From Chrysoporthe austroafricana (Eukaryota > Ascomycota > Sordariomycetes > Diaporthales > Cryphonectriaceae): DNA of 64,000 bases. The translations under genes and the position numbers were made by a program. The notes under the pieces are model-generated. The model did no database searches. It was not told the DNA's origin and saw only the letters and a program-made list of their open reading frames with translations. Location of the stretch: NCBI GenBank assembly GCA_001051155.2, contig JYIP02000005.1:2046001-2110000 (forward strand), in the 5' to 3' direction. Shown piece by piece: positions 32,891 to 43,576 of the stretch (its first letter is position 1; each line of letters starts with the position of its first letter).

Positions 32891-33446
32891 CCTGTAGATT
32901 CCTTCAAAATTTGAGTATAGCTGCGTGTCGCCTAGAGGTGTTGGAAGACAATGCTCGAAGCAAGTAATCGTCGTGTCCAGATCTGTGCGCCCTCGGGATG
33001 CAAAATGATACAAGTGAGTGAGTGAGCGGGTGGCTGCTGAGCCGCCGGGAGTAAACAAAAGCCAGCCACCTCGATCGAGCCAACAGGAGCGAAACGAAAT
33101 GCCTGCAGGGATTGGGTGCGCTAAACCAATGTGGGGCCAGTGGGAGCCTCAGCAAGGCCCCTGCTCTCCAGGGTGTGACGCCCTGGACGCCCCAGGCTGA
33201 ACCCGCCTTACGAATGGCTTTTGGAGCTTGCCGTACCTCAGCGTCAACCTCCCGGCACCTGCTCCGTACCTCACTCTATCCGCCAACCTCGCACCAAGAC
33301 TCTTCTCTCGACACCACCACTTGCGCTCCGTTTGTCTATCCTCTGGCCTGACATTTGAACCTCCTGTTCTCCGGCCAAGCTTCCCGACAGACGTGCGAAA
33401 CTCCTCCCGTCCGGCGCCGGTTCTCCACGCCGAACAGACAGCCAAG
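32891..33446. promoter_or_regulatory. Shared divergent promoter, Borealin-like gene and RPN10
   Basis: 556 bp between two divergent ATGs, so regulatory sites for both genes must overlap or adjoin. The RPN10 side ends in a C/T-rich leader (about 33240-33420). No proteasome-associated promoter consensus could be named with confidence. Confidence 0.5.
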
Positions 33447-34444
33447 ATGGTTCTCGAAGCGGTCATGATCGTGGTCGACAACAGCGAGCACAGTCGCAAT
33501 GGAGACTACGCACCCACTCGCTTTGGAGCGCAACGTGATGCTGTCAATATCCTCTTCCAGTCGATCACGACGGGCAACCCCGAGTCTTCAGTCGGTCTCA
33601 TGAGCATGGGTGGCAACGCACCAGAGGTGCTCAGCACGTTGACGACAGAGCAAGGCCGTATTCTAGAGGGCCTACACCGGACACAGAAGAAGATTGGTGG
33701 CGAGGTGAACCTCGCCACGGGTATTCAGGTCGCAAGTGTATGCGCTCCCTGCATCCTTTCTCTTTGACTTGCCGGGAATCTACCTCGGAGCAGAGCAAGC
33801 TAACCGAGGGGCCATGATAACAGCTCGCCCTCAAGCACCGACAAAACAAGACCCAACGGCAACGCATCGTCGCCTTCGTCTGCTCGCCTGTCCAGGACAG
33901 CGAGAAGACCCTGGTCAGCCTGGCCAAGAAGCTCAAGAAGGTCAACACGTCGGTCGACTTCGTGCTGTTCGGCGAGACGGAGGGCAGTGAGACATTCGAG
34001 AAGCTGACCAAGTTCAACGAGAACGTCAAGTCCGGCGAGGGTTCGCATCTGGTGCCCATCCCTGCGGGCGTGGGCCTGCTGTCCGACCAGCTGGTCAGCT
34101 CCGCAATAATGCAAGGCGAGGGCAGCGCGGGAGGTGCCGGGGCCGGTGGAGAGGCCGGCGGCGACTTTGGCGAGTTCGGCTTCGATCCGAATAACGATCC
34201 GGAGTTGGCGCTGGCCCTGCGCATGAGTATGGAGGAGGAGCAGGCGCGCCGGGACAAGCAGGCTCGCGAGGAGGCAGAGGCGGCGCAGAAGGCGTCGCTG
34301 GAGTCGGTCAAGGAGGAGGATGAGTCGTCGAAGCCGTTGCTGGACAAGAATGGCGAGCCAAGCGGCAGTGGCGGCGGCAGTGGTCCCTCGACGGATGACA
34401 AGAAGGGCGGCGACAAGAGTGACGATAAGATGGACATTTCTTGA
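33447..34444 (+). CDS. RPN10: 26S proteasome regulatory subunit Rpn10
   Basis: Two exons (33447-33737, 33824-34444) join to 303 residues. Rpn10 is the ubiquitin receptor at the base-lid hinge of the 19S regulatory particle. Residues 1 to about 190 form the von Willebrand A domain, starting MVLEAVMIVVDNSEHSRNGD with the DNS metal-site motif. It continues through FGAQRDAVN, VGLMSMGGNAPEVLSTLT, LALKHRQNK and VDFVLFGE. One ubiquitin-interacting motif is visible at about 222-236 (DPELALALRMSMEEE). The tail is acidic and Lys-rich with Gly/Ser runs and ends DDKMDIS. The 86-nt intron sits between VAS and LALKHR, a conserved junction. Fungal Rpn10 has one UIM whereas the human protein has two, as seen here. 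Confidence 0.96.
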
Positions 34445-34737
34445 TCTGCCAAGACCCTTCAGACTCTATCTTGCCGAGAGGAGGCCCTCTCGAGAAGCTA
34501 AATGCATGGGATATGGCGGGAGGGTGTTTCGATACCCATAGGCTCGGGGCTTAGATTCTCAATCACGAGGCATCACGAATTGTACCATACTAGACACCAA
34601 CGAAGACCAATGACTTTCAGTGGTATTCTATTCTGGTTTTGCTGCAGTGCTGTGACCAAGACCAAGACTGGAGGTCGTGAACGCCGAAAACGCCATTCCT
34701 TCCCACGCTGACCCTAGCTGTCTCTTTCTCCAGAATG

Positions 34738-35271
34738 TCACCTGTTGTTGATCTCCCGTATGTACGAGCTCAGCTTCCGGTCGAACATCTCACACCGGAT
34801 AGGCATCTCCAGCTGGTAGAACGGGTTCTTCATAACATAGTCCGAGTACAACTCATAGATCCTCCGCGTAGTGACATCCACGTTCGCCTGCGTGGTGTCC
34901 GTAAACACCAGGAACTTAGTTCCCGTCATGGTGTTGAAGCACTGCAGGCGGAAGTTCTCCGTCTCCATGACCTCCAGGCCGGAAGGAGGCTCGGGCCGGT
35001 TGGGGATAGCGCCCGGCGGTGTTATTGTGTGAGGTTGCTTGACCGGGTTCAGGCGCGTGGTGATGGCATGGACACTATCTCCATGTAAGTATATATACTG
35101 GCTTCACAGTCGAGCTCAATGTAGTTAGCGGCCTTACCCATGAAATGTGCCTGCTATGACCAGATAGTCGTTTGAGCTGAGTTGATTGAGACCGCCCTCT
35201 TGGAATGTGCGGTTGTAGATGAGGCCCCCTGCCTTGTTGATGATCATGAGCGCAAAGACAGTCCTATCCAT
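34738..35271 (-). CDS. TRS23: TRAPP complex core subunit Trs23/TRAPPC4
   Basis: Two exons on the minus strand (35271-35138, 35074-34738) join to 156 residues. Trs23 is a core longin-fold subunit of the TRAPP complexes, which act as exchange factors for Ypt1/Rab1 in ER-Golgi and Golgi traffic. Exon 1 gives MDRTVFALMIINKAGGLIYN and SSNDYLVIAGTFHG. Exon 2 continues VHAITTRLNP, then the family block with FRLQCFNTMTGTKFLVFTDT, the helix RRIYELYSDYVMKNPFYQLE, and a final MPIRCEMFDRKLSSYI. The 63-nt intron (GTAAGG to ATAG) was placed to join FHG to VHAI. It converges with RPN10 (293 bp between stops) and diverges from RPB4. Confidence 0.92.
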
Positions 35272-35936
35272 TGTTAAACCCCATCGACTAGTCGATACGG
35301 ATCAGGCGGCTCACATGTTGGGCAAAGAGGCTCCTTGTCAGCCTGGACTATGCAGGAGGCTTGCGAACAAAAAGGAGTCTGAGCAGATTTGATAGTCTCA
35401 TCAGCGTCAGAATCAGCTTTGTTCTCACTCGGCAGCAGTTTTAAGAGACCTAAGCCAGGATTACAAAGAGCCCAGGTCAATTCATTGTGTGGATGAATGT
35501 GAATGCTGGAGGAAGAGTGAGGCATCCCCTGAGATCACAAGTGAGGTTGAGCAGTAGCGTCTTTAAAGACACTGGCAAAAGTACACTGGGGTGCTCTTTG
35601 GCACTAGGGGTTGCGCACGGACACTTTGAATAAGGGCCTTTCATTGTCAAGGCTCGACAACTTCAACTTTACAGTCAATAACCTTCGACCCCACGGCGCA
35701 ACGCTACCCAACTGTACAGCTCTGCAATAAATGGGACAGCAGCATAGTAGTTGACACGACAACAGCTTCAACGCTACTGCTTTTGATAAGTAGCCGCATC
35801 GACAAGACACGCCGCGCAAAGGGTCATCGCACCCTCCTCTCACGCCCCTCTTGTCGCCCTCCACCTCGTCGCTTCCTCTCCCCTCTGCGACGACCGTTCA
35901 GGCCACCTGCCTACGAGACCTCCCACGCCCGTCAAG
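35272..35936. promoter_or_regulatory. Shared divergent promoter, TRS23 and RPB4
   Basis: 665 bp between two divergent ATGs. The RPB4 side is C/T-rich over the last ~110 bp (CCTCCTCTC, CTCCCACG), as in many fungal leaders. No coding frame recognised. Confidence 0.5.
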
Positions 35937-36531
35937 ATGGCTGAGCAAGTAAACAACAACAGCGGCCAGCAGTCGCGCCCGCGGCGCCCGCCCACCTCGC
36001 GGCCCAAGCCCGTGGCCCGCGGCGACGAGCAGGCCGGCGCAGAGCTAAAGCTGGGCGAGTTCGAGAACGTGGACACGCTCACCCTGTCCGAAGCGTCGCT
36101 CGTCATCAACGCGCTGATTTCCAAGCGCCGCAACGACCGCAAGAACTTCCAGGAGTCCGAGATCCTGTCCAAGACCATCGACTACCTCGACGCGTTCGCG
36201 CGCTTCAAGCAGAAGGAGAACGTCGAGGCCGTCGAGCGCCTTCTCAGCTCGCACAAGCAGCTCAACAAGTTCGAGCGCGCCCAGATCGGTATGCGCTCGC
36301 CGTGTCCCTAGAGGGGTCACACTGGTCGCTGGGGTTGATGCTTCTTATGCTTCTTGTGTGTTGAGGTGTCCGGCCCAGCTTTGCTAACACGGTCGTCGCT
36401 GTGATGTATTAGGCTCGCTTTGCTGCGACAGCGCTGAGGAGGCCAAGACTCTCATCCCATCTATCGCCGATAAGATCGACGACGATGTCCTGCAGGAGCT
36501 CCTGGACCAGATGGCCAAGCTCCAGGGCTAA
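35937..36531 (+). CDS. RPB4: DNA-directed RNA polymerase II subunit Rpb4
   Basis: Two exons (35937-36288, 36413-36531) join to 156 residues. Rpb4 forms the stalk of RNA polymerase II with Rpb7 and couples transcription to mRNA fate. After a disordered N-terminus (about 1-35, Arg/Pro/Gln-rich) the family domain begins at LKLGEFENVDTLTLSEASLV. It continues with LISKRRNDRKNFQESEILSK, TIDYLDAFARFKQKENVEAV and LLSSHKQLNKFERAQIGSLC. The C-terminus reads CDSAEEAKTLIPSIADKIDD and ends LLDQMAKLQG. The 124-nt intron joins AQIG to SLCC. Motif order and C-terminus match fungal Rpb4. Confidence 0.95.
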
Positions 36532-37229
36532 GCGACCGGCTCTATGCGACAGGCACGCGACGCTCTTCAGGATCGACGGAACACCTTTTGTCTGCTGGAG
36601 GTGGAATGCTGCGGTAGCAAAGAGCTCGCACGGGACTTCACAGCTTCCTAAACGCTTGGTGAGCAAGGACGCTTCTCGGTATCTGCGTGGGACGAGGAGT
36701 TTCCACCGCCACGAGAACGAGTCATAGAAGACAAAAATTACGGCAACGGTACACGGCATCACGGTAAGGGGATACCAAAAATGGGAAGCTAGACTGAAGC
36801 GAGTTCTGCTTGTCTCTTTCATACGGTCACGGAGACTAAAGCATCGGCCGGCGTTGGAGGTGCACAGTTTTGCATTTGAAGTCTCCCTTCTTCTTGTTCT
36901 TGCTTTTTCATCATGTGTTGTATACCCCTCCCTCCCAAGGGAACTTGAGGAAATGAAGAATGAAAGGGCTCAAGTGATCTCAAAATATAGAAGGAATTGC
37001 ATGTCATGCCCCCAGGTCGTCTACACATGCTGAAAGCAGCGTCAACCATTTTTATGCCAAACATTCAGGCTGCTAATGCAGTTGCTCTGCAGCTTTCCTT
37101 GATACCGTCTCATGACGCCAGTCTTTTGGTTTAGGCGAACGCAACCAGGCCAAATACAACACTCAATTTTGATCGTACAGTCTCTCCAGTCGAAGATTTT
37201 TCACCGGGGTAGTCGTAGCGGTCCGCGCC
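36532..37229. other. Convergent 3' flanks of RPB4 and the mucin-like membrane protein gene
   Basis: 698 bp between facing stops. No coding content recognised. The sequence becomes A/T-richer around 36900-37090. Confidence 0.4.
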
Positions 37230-38762
37230 TCAAGCATGTCGCTTCGGAGCGCTCACACATGGACCACCTTGACTGTGGTAACATGACGACCGCGCAATCG
37301 GAGTCGTCTCAGCCGCTTGGCTGTAACAAGAAGATCGCGTAGTCTGGCTCGCCCCGTCCTCTTCCTCTACTGCCCGGTCGCCCTCAGCCTCGCTACCCTT
37401 TCCCACCACGGGATCCCGACTCACGCACGAGATCCGTAAGCCCGAGTTTGCGCTGCGCCGTCCCGAGCCGCCGCCGCCAGGGGCAGCCGAATCCTCGAAC
37501 TGCGCCGCCCTTCTCGGCGGGGGGCTCAGCACATGAAAGTCGGGCTCCGCGCGCGGCGCCAGACTTGCCCCTTCGCTCTCGTGTCCCGAGTCACGCTCGC
37601 GACTGTGATGGTGCATGATCTTGGTGCCAGAATGGGAGACCTCGTCGCCGTCGCCTTGGTAAGCGCGAGAGGAGAAGTCTTCCTGTTCTGCGGCGCCTCC
37701 GACAGGCCAGGGGATTGTGGAGGGTCCTGGTCGATGGTGTCTATCGGGAACGTCGGCTTCCAGGGAATGGTAGACGACGGTGCTGTCGTCCGACAGGGAC
37801 GGTAGGGGAGGGCAGGGTTTGTAAACATTCAACACACCCTTTGGTTGCCGGCACGTCCCAGGATGCTTTGGCTTGTGCGGCGAAACCAACTCCGACGATG
37901 TCGCCATTGCGGGCGTGGCCCGGCCCGGCAAGACGTTCGGCTTCTGCTGCTGCGGCATGTAGTACGGCGTCGTCACGAGCCGTTTCGTCCGCATGTGCAG
38001 CACCTCCTCGTCCCCCACCAAGCTGATTTTTCTGTTCCGCCACAAGATGCAGAACATGAGGCCCATGAACAGGATCCACATAGCACTGCCGGGTACGACA
38101 ACCACGAGCAGGGCGGTGGGGAAGGGTGAGCCCTCGCTGTTGCCGACCTTGGTGGCGGCTACACCTGACGGCATGTATGAGGGTTGGGCAGTGGTCGAGG
38201 GGATGGATGTTACTGCGGTGCCCAGGCTTACGCTGGCTAGGGGTGTGTTCGAGGGGTCTGGCAGGAAGATGGTGAGCGTACCAGAAGCTGAGAGGGACGT
38301 GATATTCGCGCTTCTTGTTGGTGTGGTCTGAGGCGCGTTTGAGGCTGGTGATGCCAGTGTTGTGGTCGGCGCTGTGATGATCGAAGTCATCTCAGATGGG
38401 AGGACTTCAGCAGTTGTTGTTGCAGAGGATGTCGTCTTGGGAATTGTCGTCTTGGGAACTGTCGTCTTGGGAACTGTCGTCTTGGGAACTGTCGTCTTGG
38501 GAACTGTCGTCTTGGGAACTGTCGTCTCTGGCGCTGTCGTCTCTGGCGCTGTCGCCTTTGGCGTTGTCGTCTCAGTGTGTGTCAGTGTCGATGGTGTTGA
38601 GGCGACAGGTTGAGCCTGACGGACACAAGAACCACCCAGCCCGCACGGATCCGTCGAGCAGCAGCCCAAGAAGCCATTGGTCGCGCATTCATACCAGAGG
38701 TAGCCTGCTGGGCAGTCTTCGACCGCCAGCTCGCGGCGACCATATGGTGCTTCGTCGTGCAT
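37230..38762 (-). CDS. Single-pass membrane protein with Cys motif, Thr-rich repeat stalk and long cytoplasmic tail
   Basis: One 510-codon frame. The N-terminus holds a Cys-rich motif CPAGYLWYECATNGFLGCCSTDPC (residues 17 to about 40), which I associate with many uncharacterised fungal surface proteins. Next comes a Ser/Thr/Pro stalk with tandem TTVPK/TTAPE pentapeptides (about 66-110) encoded by a 15-bp minisatellite at 38431-38565. One hydrophobic segment (TALLVVVVPGSAMWILFMGL and following) spans the membrane near residues 219-245 and is followed by basic WRNRK. The rest is a disordered, charged tail of about 265 residues. No classical N-terminal signal peptide is visible, so the TM would have to act as signal-anchor, or the true start lies upstream. 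The architecture recalls WSC/mid2-type wall sensors, but no WSC domain is present. Function unknown. Confidence 0.8.
   Translation of the reverse strand: MHDEAPYGRRELAVEDCPAGYLWYECATNGFLGCCSTDPCGLGGSCVRQAQPVASTPSTLTHTETTTPKATAPETTAPETTVPKTTVPKTTVPKTTVPKTTVPKTTIPKTTSSATTTAEVLPSEMTSIITAPTTTLASPASNAPQTTPTRSANITSLSASGTLTIFLPDPSNTPLASVSLGTAVTSIPSTTAQPSYMPSGVAATKVGNSEGSPFPTALLVVVVPGSAMWILFMGLMFCILWRNRKISLVGDEEVLHMRTKRLVTTPYYMPQQQKPNVLPGRATPAMATSSELVSPHKPKHPGTCRQPKGVLNVYKPCPPLPSLSDDSTVVYHSLEADVPDRHHRPGPSTIPWPVGGAAEQEDFSSRAYQGDGDEVSHSGTKIMHHHSRERDSGHESEGASLAPRAEPDFHVLSPPPRRAAQFEDSAAPGGGGSGRRSANSGLRISCVSRDPVVGKGSEAEGDRAVEEEDGASQTTRSSCYSQAAETTPIARSSCYHSQGGPCVSAPKRHA
38431..38565 (-). repeat. 15-bp coding minisatellite, nine units
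   Basis: Six units of gtcgtcttgggaact (the first with one change) at 38431-38520 are followed by three diverged units (gtcgtctctggcgct twice, gtcgcctttggcgtt once) to 38565. On the coding strand they give TTVPK (TTIPK in one) and TTAPE/TTPKA-type pentapeptides. The period is a multiple of three, so unit gain or loss keeps frame. Confidence 0.95.
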
Positions 38763-40446
38763 GGTTGACGGTGCTTCTTCTTAGGCCGCCGGCCAACTGA
38801 ACGGCTGTGATACCTTTTTGCGGAGCACGAACTGCGAAGTAGGGACAAAGATCTTCGAAGTTCTACAGTGGCAGCACCAGTGATTCATTGAGAGAGGTCT
38901 GACAGAGCCCATAAAAAAATAACAATGAGGGGCGAGGCGAGGGGTTAGAGCATCGACGAGGCATCACAGGAGATGCCCACCCAGACACCATGAAAGCCAA
39001 AACATCAGATGGGATCTACTTAGTACTTCCCATGTAGAGTTCAAATTGATACCAAAAAGGGTAACGCAGTCATGACTTTAGACTAAACATCGAGACTGCG
39101 TGGTTTTGGGGAAGGATGAAAGCGCCTCATTATCGCATCGATAGCTCCAGAATAATCACTTTCGTCTTTCTGATAAATACAGAATACATCTTCACTCAAT
39201 ATAGGCTCGGAGACATCCGATCTGCTGAGTATATGAGCATATATGTAGCTTCTAGCAAACCACTCTCAATGGCACTCATCCCTAAATCGGTCGACATAGA
39301 CGAGCTAGGCCCCAGAAAGGAACTGTAATTTGCTTGGATATTTGGGACAGTACGTACATTTTGGGAGCTCGATGTCCAAAAAAGGTATGGGGGACAGCTT
39401 TCACAAGACAATAGATATCTTCGTCCTCCAGCAGCTCGACGCCCTGCTCTCGAACGGTCAGCCCACGGCTCTCCACTTCGCCCTGGTAACCATTCGCATC
39501 ACTTTCACCAAACGGATATTCCTCGCGAATTATATACCATACTAGGGGTACCATATCCCTCACACTAAACCATAACGTATTACGGGTTATTCAGAGCGGT
39601 TTCCCAGCCCCGGAGGATGATGAGACAGGGCGGGAGGGCCGTCCTGTCGTCGACAAACGGGGTTGTGTCTGGGGTGTCTTGCGTTGCACTAGCTCTGAGC
39701 ATATCTTATTATTATCGCATTAAATAGAGGACATTCTTTCTAATCCGATTTACCCCTGTGCGTCGTACACCCTGATCCCTGAGAGAGCAGGCTAGCTATC
39801 AAGATCGAGGGTTCCATCGACTACGACCCAAACATAGTACCTCAGCCTCAACTGGACTCTCTCTCCTAGGCGATTCTTTGTTGGCAGTCACATTCGCGAC
39901 TTTGCTTTATCAACGAGATGACGTCATCCTCTCATAACACCCTCACACATATTAGCACCGCGAATCGAGGATTGGGTTGTCAGTACATGTAGTTCATAGG
40001 CGTGGAAAGCTAGCCGATATTCGATGCTATACCCTAGATGTTTTGCTTTCAACAAACAGGGATCGCTGCTTGATGTGCAATGCAACTTGGTCCCGAACAC
40101 TTGTCCCGCGCGGACGGCCCCCAACTCGTGCGACAACCCACGGACGAGTGGATGATGGGACGAACAAGTGGCATGGGTAGAGGGGCCGGTGGCAACAGTG
40201 GAACAAGACCATGATAGGCGCCTTCAAGGGATCGGCAATTTAAGAAGCGACGAGCAAAAATTAATTGTGAGTGTCCCATTGATTACTGCAACAACACTGG
40301 ACGAGTATCGTGTTGAGTTGTCGTATGTAATGTCGACGCCGAGGTAGCTCCTCGCGAAAAGTCTTCCTAACGCGGCCAGTGCGCATATCCGGACGCCCTG
40401 GGCCCATCAACCTGCGGATGAAAGTGGTAGCTCCGTTGAGGTGGAC
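38763..40446. other. Intergenic region between membrane protein promoter and PUF6 3' flank
   Basis: 1.68 kb, comparatively A/T-rich (notably 39000-39350 and 39540-39750), with no supported gene. Contains the promoter of the mucin-like gene above 38762. No transposon remnant recognised. Confidence 0.4.
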
Positions 40447-42570
40447 TCATAGCTTTCCCAAGAGTAGTTTGGCACCTGCGTTGCCGACCGGCCGTCGGTC
40501 TTTCTTGAATGCGCCCTTCTTGTTCTTGCTCGCATCCTTCTCCCCATCCTGTTCAGCCTCTGTCTTCTTGACCGGCTCCGTGGCAGCCTTCTCCAGTGCT
40601 GCCTTTTGTTTCTTCAGCACTTTCTTGATCTTTTCCTTCTGCGAGAAGCTGTCCGACTCCAAGAGAGCCACGACGACGAAGGAACTGCGACCCGTCGCCC
40701 AAGCGATAATGTGGTCCTTGATGATTGGATATAGGATGTTTGCGAAGTCCAGGGGAGGTTCGACAACCTTGATCTTCTTGGACGTCTTGTCGAAACGGCC
40801 GCCCTGGATCAGTGTTTTGAACATTCTCTCCGCCCAGGCCGTCTGTGAAGGATGCGGGTATTCTCCGGAGTATTGTTCTTCACTTTCCTCTGAAGCCGCT
40901 GGGTCGCCTGTGGCATTTTCAGCTACTGCTTGCAGGGCTTGACTCTTGTCTCCATCTGCGTCCAGCAAGACGTCTGTCACGAACTGGCAGCCGAAAGAAG
41001 TCGAGACAAGATCACGAGCAGACGTAGTAATGGCCTCAAGAAGGGCTGGAGACATTGCAGCAACAAGCTCCTTGCGCCGTGTCTCTGGGTCCTTCTTGCT
41101 GGTGGTCTTGCGTATCTCGTGGATTTCCTTGAGGATCTCAAGATCCGCACTCTGACTCAGTGGGAATAATGCCCGCGACATGCCCTCGAATGGATATAAG
41201 ATGGTCGTTCTTGCGTTGATGTCGTTGGCGCAGAAGATGATGTTCTGCTTCTCCTCATTTTTGCCTAGTATTTCGGGGAAGATGGCCTTGGCTGTCGTGA
41301 CGGTGTCGTCTATAACGTCGTAGGCCGTGAGGATGACCAGGTGTCCATATTGATCGCCGCACATAGCCTCGAACGTCTCCTTGTAGAGCTTCAGGTACTG
41401 TCTCCTGTCCTTTGCGCTCCCGTGCGCCAGCAGGAGACAGGCTAACCGCGACCCAGACTTGGTGAACGCCAGGTTCTTAAGCAAGTCACCAGTCTCGTCG
41501 TCCTTGACCTTTTGCAGAAACTCGGTATGTTCCTCTGTGCCAGGCTTCAGATTCAGGAAGCACTGTAGCATCGCGTCGTGCAGCATGGTGAAGCCGTTCA
41601 TCTTCTTTTGTACGAGCTGATCGATCATGCTCATCAGGTACTTGATTATCGGGCCTCGCTTTTCCGGGTGCTGCTCCAGGATTTGCAACAGATCGGCCGT
41701 GTTGTCGTCCTCCTCCGACTTGAAGAGAGAGAACTCGGGCCCGTACCATTCCCGCAAGATCATGGCCTTCTGCTCCTTTGTTGCGACGCCACGGTAGATA
41801 TCGTCGAGGATCCAAGAGGCTTCGGGGTGGTTGATGAGTTTCCTGACCTTGCCGTAGAACTCTGGAATAATCATATCCCGGATCTCGGGGTCGTTCTGAA
41901 CCAACATCTTGCCAATCAGGAATTTGGCGTACTTGCTCTCAGCCAGCTGTGCGTACGTCCCCTGCAGCTCCTTCGTGATCATCTTGCGCTGTTCCGGCTT
42001 CGCGTACTTCAGGGCTGTCTGCACAGCACGCACAGCATCATGCTTCAGAACGAAGTCCTTGACGCGGCCGGTGATGATCTCAAACAGCTCGTCGACTAGC
42101 TGCTGGCGCTCTTCCTTGGGGACGTGGGACTTCCGCCGCAGGCGCTCCCAGATCTTTTTGGTTCTCTGCAATTCCTCGGCAAGGGGTCTGGCGGCTTTTC
42201 GTTCTTTGGCCAGCTGCTTCTGTTTGATGTGGGATTCTCTCGAGGACTCGCCTGGCGGCTGTTAGCATCCTGCATTGGTTCAACGGCGCAGGACTCGGCA
42301 CACACCTTTCTCAAACTTCTTCGCCGGCTGGGCGTTGGAACTGTCGTGCTCATTGGCCGACTTGGCCTTCTTCTTCGCAGGCGGTGTGACGTCCTCTTCT
42401 CCTCCATCGACGGAACTGTCGTCGCTGCTGTCGTCCGAGGCGTCCTCGTTCCGCCACAGCTTCCTCGTCGACTCGGGGCCTTCCTTCTTGCCCGAAAATT
42501 TCTTCGCGGGCTTGCCCTCGGCGGCAGAGGCCTTCCTCTTCTCACCAGTCCTTGCGGCCTTTGTTGCCAT
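40447..42570 (-). CDS. PUF6: Pumilio-family ribosome biogenesis protein Puf6
   Basis: Two exons on the minus strand (42570-42306, 42251-40447) join to 689 residues. Puf6 binds RNA through divergent pumilio repeats, works in 60S subunit assembly in the nucleolus, and in yeast also represses ASH1 mRNA. The N-terminal ~100 residues are Lys/Ser/Asp-rich. From about 100 on come the family blocks ELQRTKKIWERLRRKSHVPK, VLKHDAVRAVQTALKYA, ESKYAKFLIGKML, LAFTKSGSRLACLLLAHGSA and GDQYGHLVILTAYDVIDDT, then the C-terminal CPL domain region (MSPALLEAITTSARDLVSTS, HIIAWATGRSSFVVVALLES). The C-terminus is Lys-rich and ends AKLLLGKL. The 54-nt intron (42252-42305) was placed to join KFEKG to ESSRESHIKQKQLAKE. 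Confidence 0.94.
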
Positions 42571-42827
42571 TGCTCATGCGATTGGAACGGTCGACTGGGT
42601 GTGCTAAGGGAAGTAGTTGGTGGAATAGAGAGATAGGCGTTTGCGGGAACGCTTGCCTACAGGGAAATTTTCAGAAATTGAAAATATTCGACAGGGGTCC
42701 AGAGCTTATCGGCGATAAGCCCCCCCAAGCCCGACGACGACTTCAACCCCTCCAAACACCCCAGTTACCACACCACACAATACAGTCTCGTCGACCCGAC
42801 AGGTTCGTGTCGAAGCCATAGATCACG
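42571..42827. promoter_or_regulatory. Compact shared promoter, PUF6 and GIR2-like gene, with twin-GATA palindrome
   Basis: Only 257 bp lie between the two divergent start codons. It contains the perfect inverted repeat gcttatcg-g-cgataagc at 42704-42720, which puts two GATA cores (TATC/GATA) back to back, 107 bp upstream of the GIR2-like ATG and 134 bp upstream of the PUF6 ATG. GATA-factor binding is an inference. Confidence 0.65.
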
Positions 42828-43576
42828 ATGGGCCGCGAAGAACAGATAGAGGAGCGGGAAGTGCTCGACTCCATCTTCCCAGAAGAAATCACAGGTGCGA
42901 AGCCTCCCAGGCGCGCCCGAGCTCGGGACCCAGCGCTGACGCCGGTGCAGATGTATCCGAGACCGAGTTCAGGATATCAATCGCCATCGACATCGAGGAT
43001 GACGAGCCCGACAACCCGCAGCCCGTGATGGTCCTCACAGTGCGCTACCCCGAGGACTACCCGGACAAGGCCCCCCACCTTGACCTCACCACGGACGACG
43101 GCAGCGAGAAGCACCCCCTGTTCAGCGTCGCGGATGACAAGGCCGCGCTCCTTGCGGCCCTGGAGCCCGTCATCGAGGAGAACATGGGCATGGCGATGAT
43201 ATTCACGCTCGTGACGACCCTGAAGGAGGAGGCCGAGCAGCTCGTGGTCCGGCGGCGGGAGGATGCGGCGCGCGCGCACGAGGAGGTCCTGCTCGCGGCC
43301 GAGAGGGAGGAGAACAAGAAGTTCCACGGGACGCCGGTCACGCGCGAGACGTTCCTGCAGTGGCGGGAGGGGTTCATTCGGGAGATGGAGGAGCAGAGGC
43401 AGCGGGAGGAGGAGGAGAGGGCCGCGGAGATGAAGAAGGCGCGGATAAAAGAGCCGGCGAGGTTGTCGGGGCGTCATCTCTGGGAGCGGGGCCTGGCGAA
43501 GGGCGAGGAGGCCGAGGATGCCGAGGACGAGGCGCCCGTGGAGGAGGTAGAGAAGCTCAAGGTCTCCGCGTCGTGA
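42828..43576 (+). CDS. GIR2: RWD-domain protein, Gir2/RWDD1 (DFRP2) family
   Basis: Two exons (42828-42894, 42951-43576) join to 230 residues. Gir2/RWDD1 binds Gcn1 through its RWD domain and the GTPase Rbg2/DRG2 through its C-terminal half, and so touches translation control. The RWD domain spans about residues 1-120: EEREVLDSIFPEEI, SETEFRISIAIDIEDDEPDN, and the diagnostic VRYPEDYPDKAPHLDL. A charged coiled-coil (EEAEQLVVRRREDAARAHEE) and the family block FHGTPVTRETFLQWREGF follow, then RLSGRHLWERGLAKGEEAED with an acidic tail. The 56-nt intron rebuilds EEITDVSETEF. It is divergent from PUF6 across 257 bp. The RWD call is firm; the Gir2 identity rests on the GTPVT and LSGRHLWERG blocks. Confidence 0.9.
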
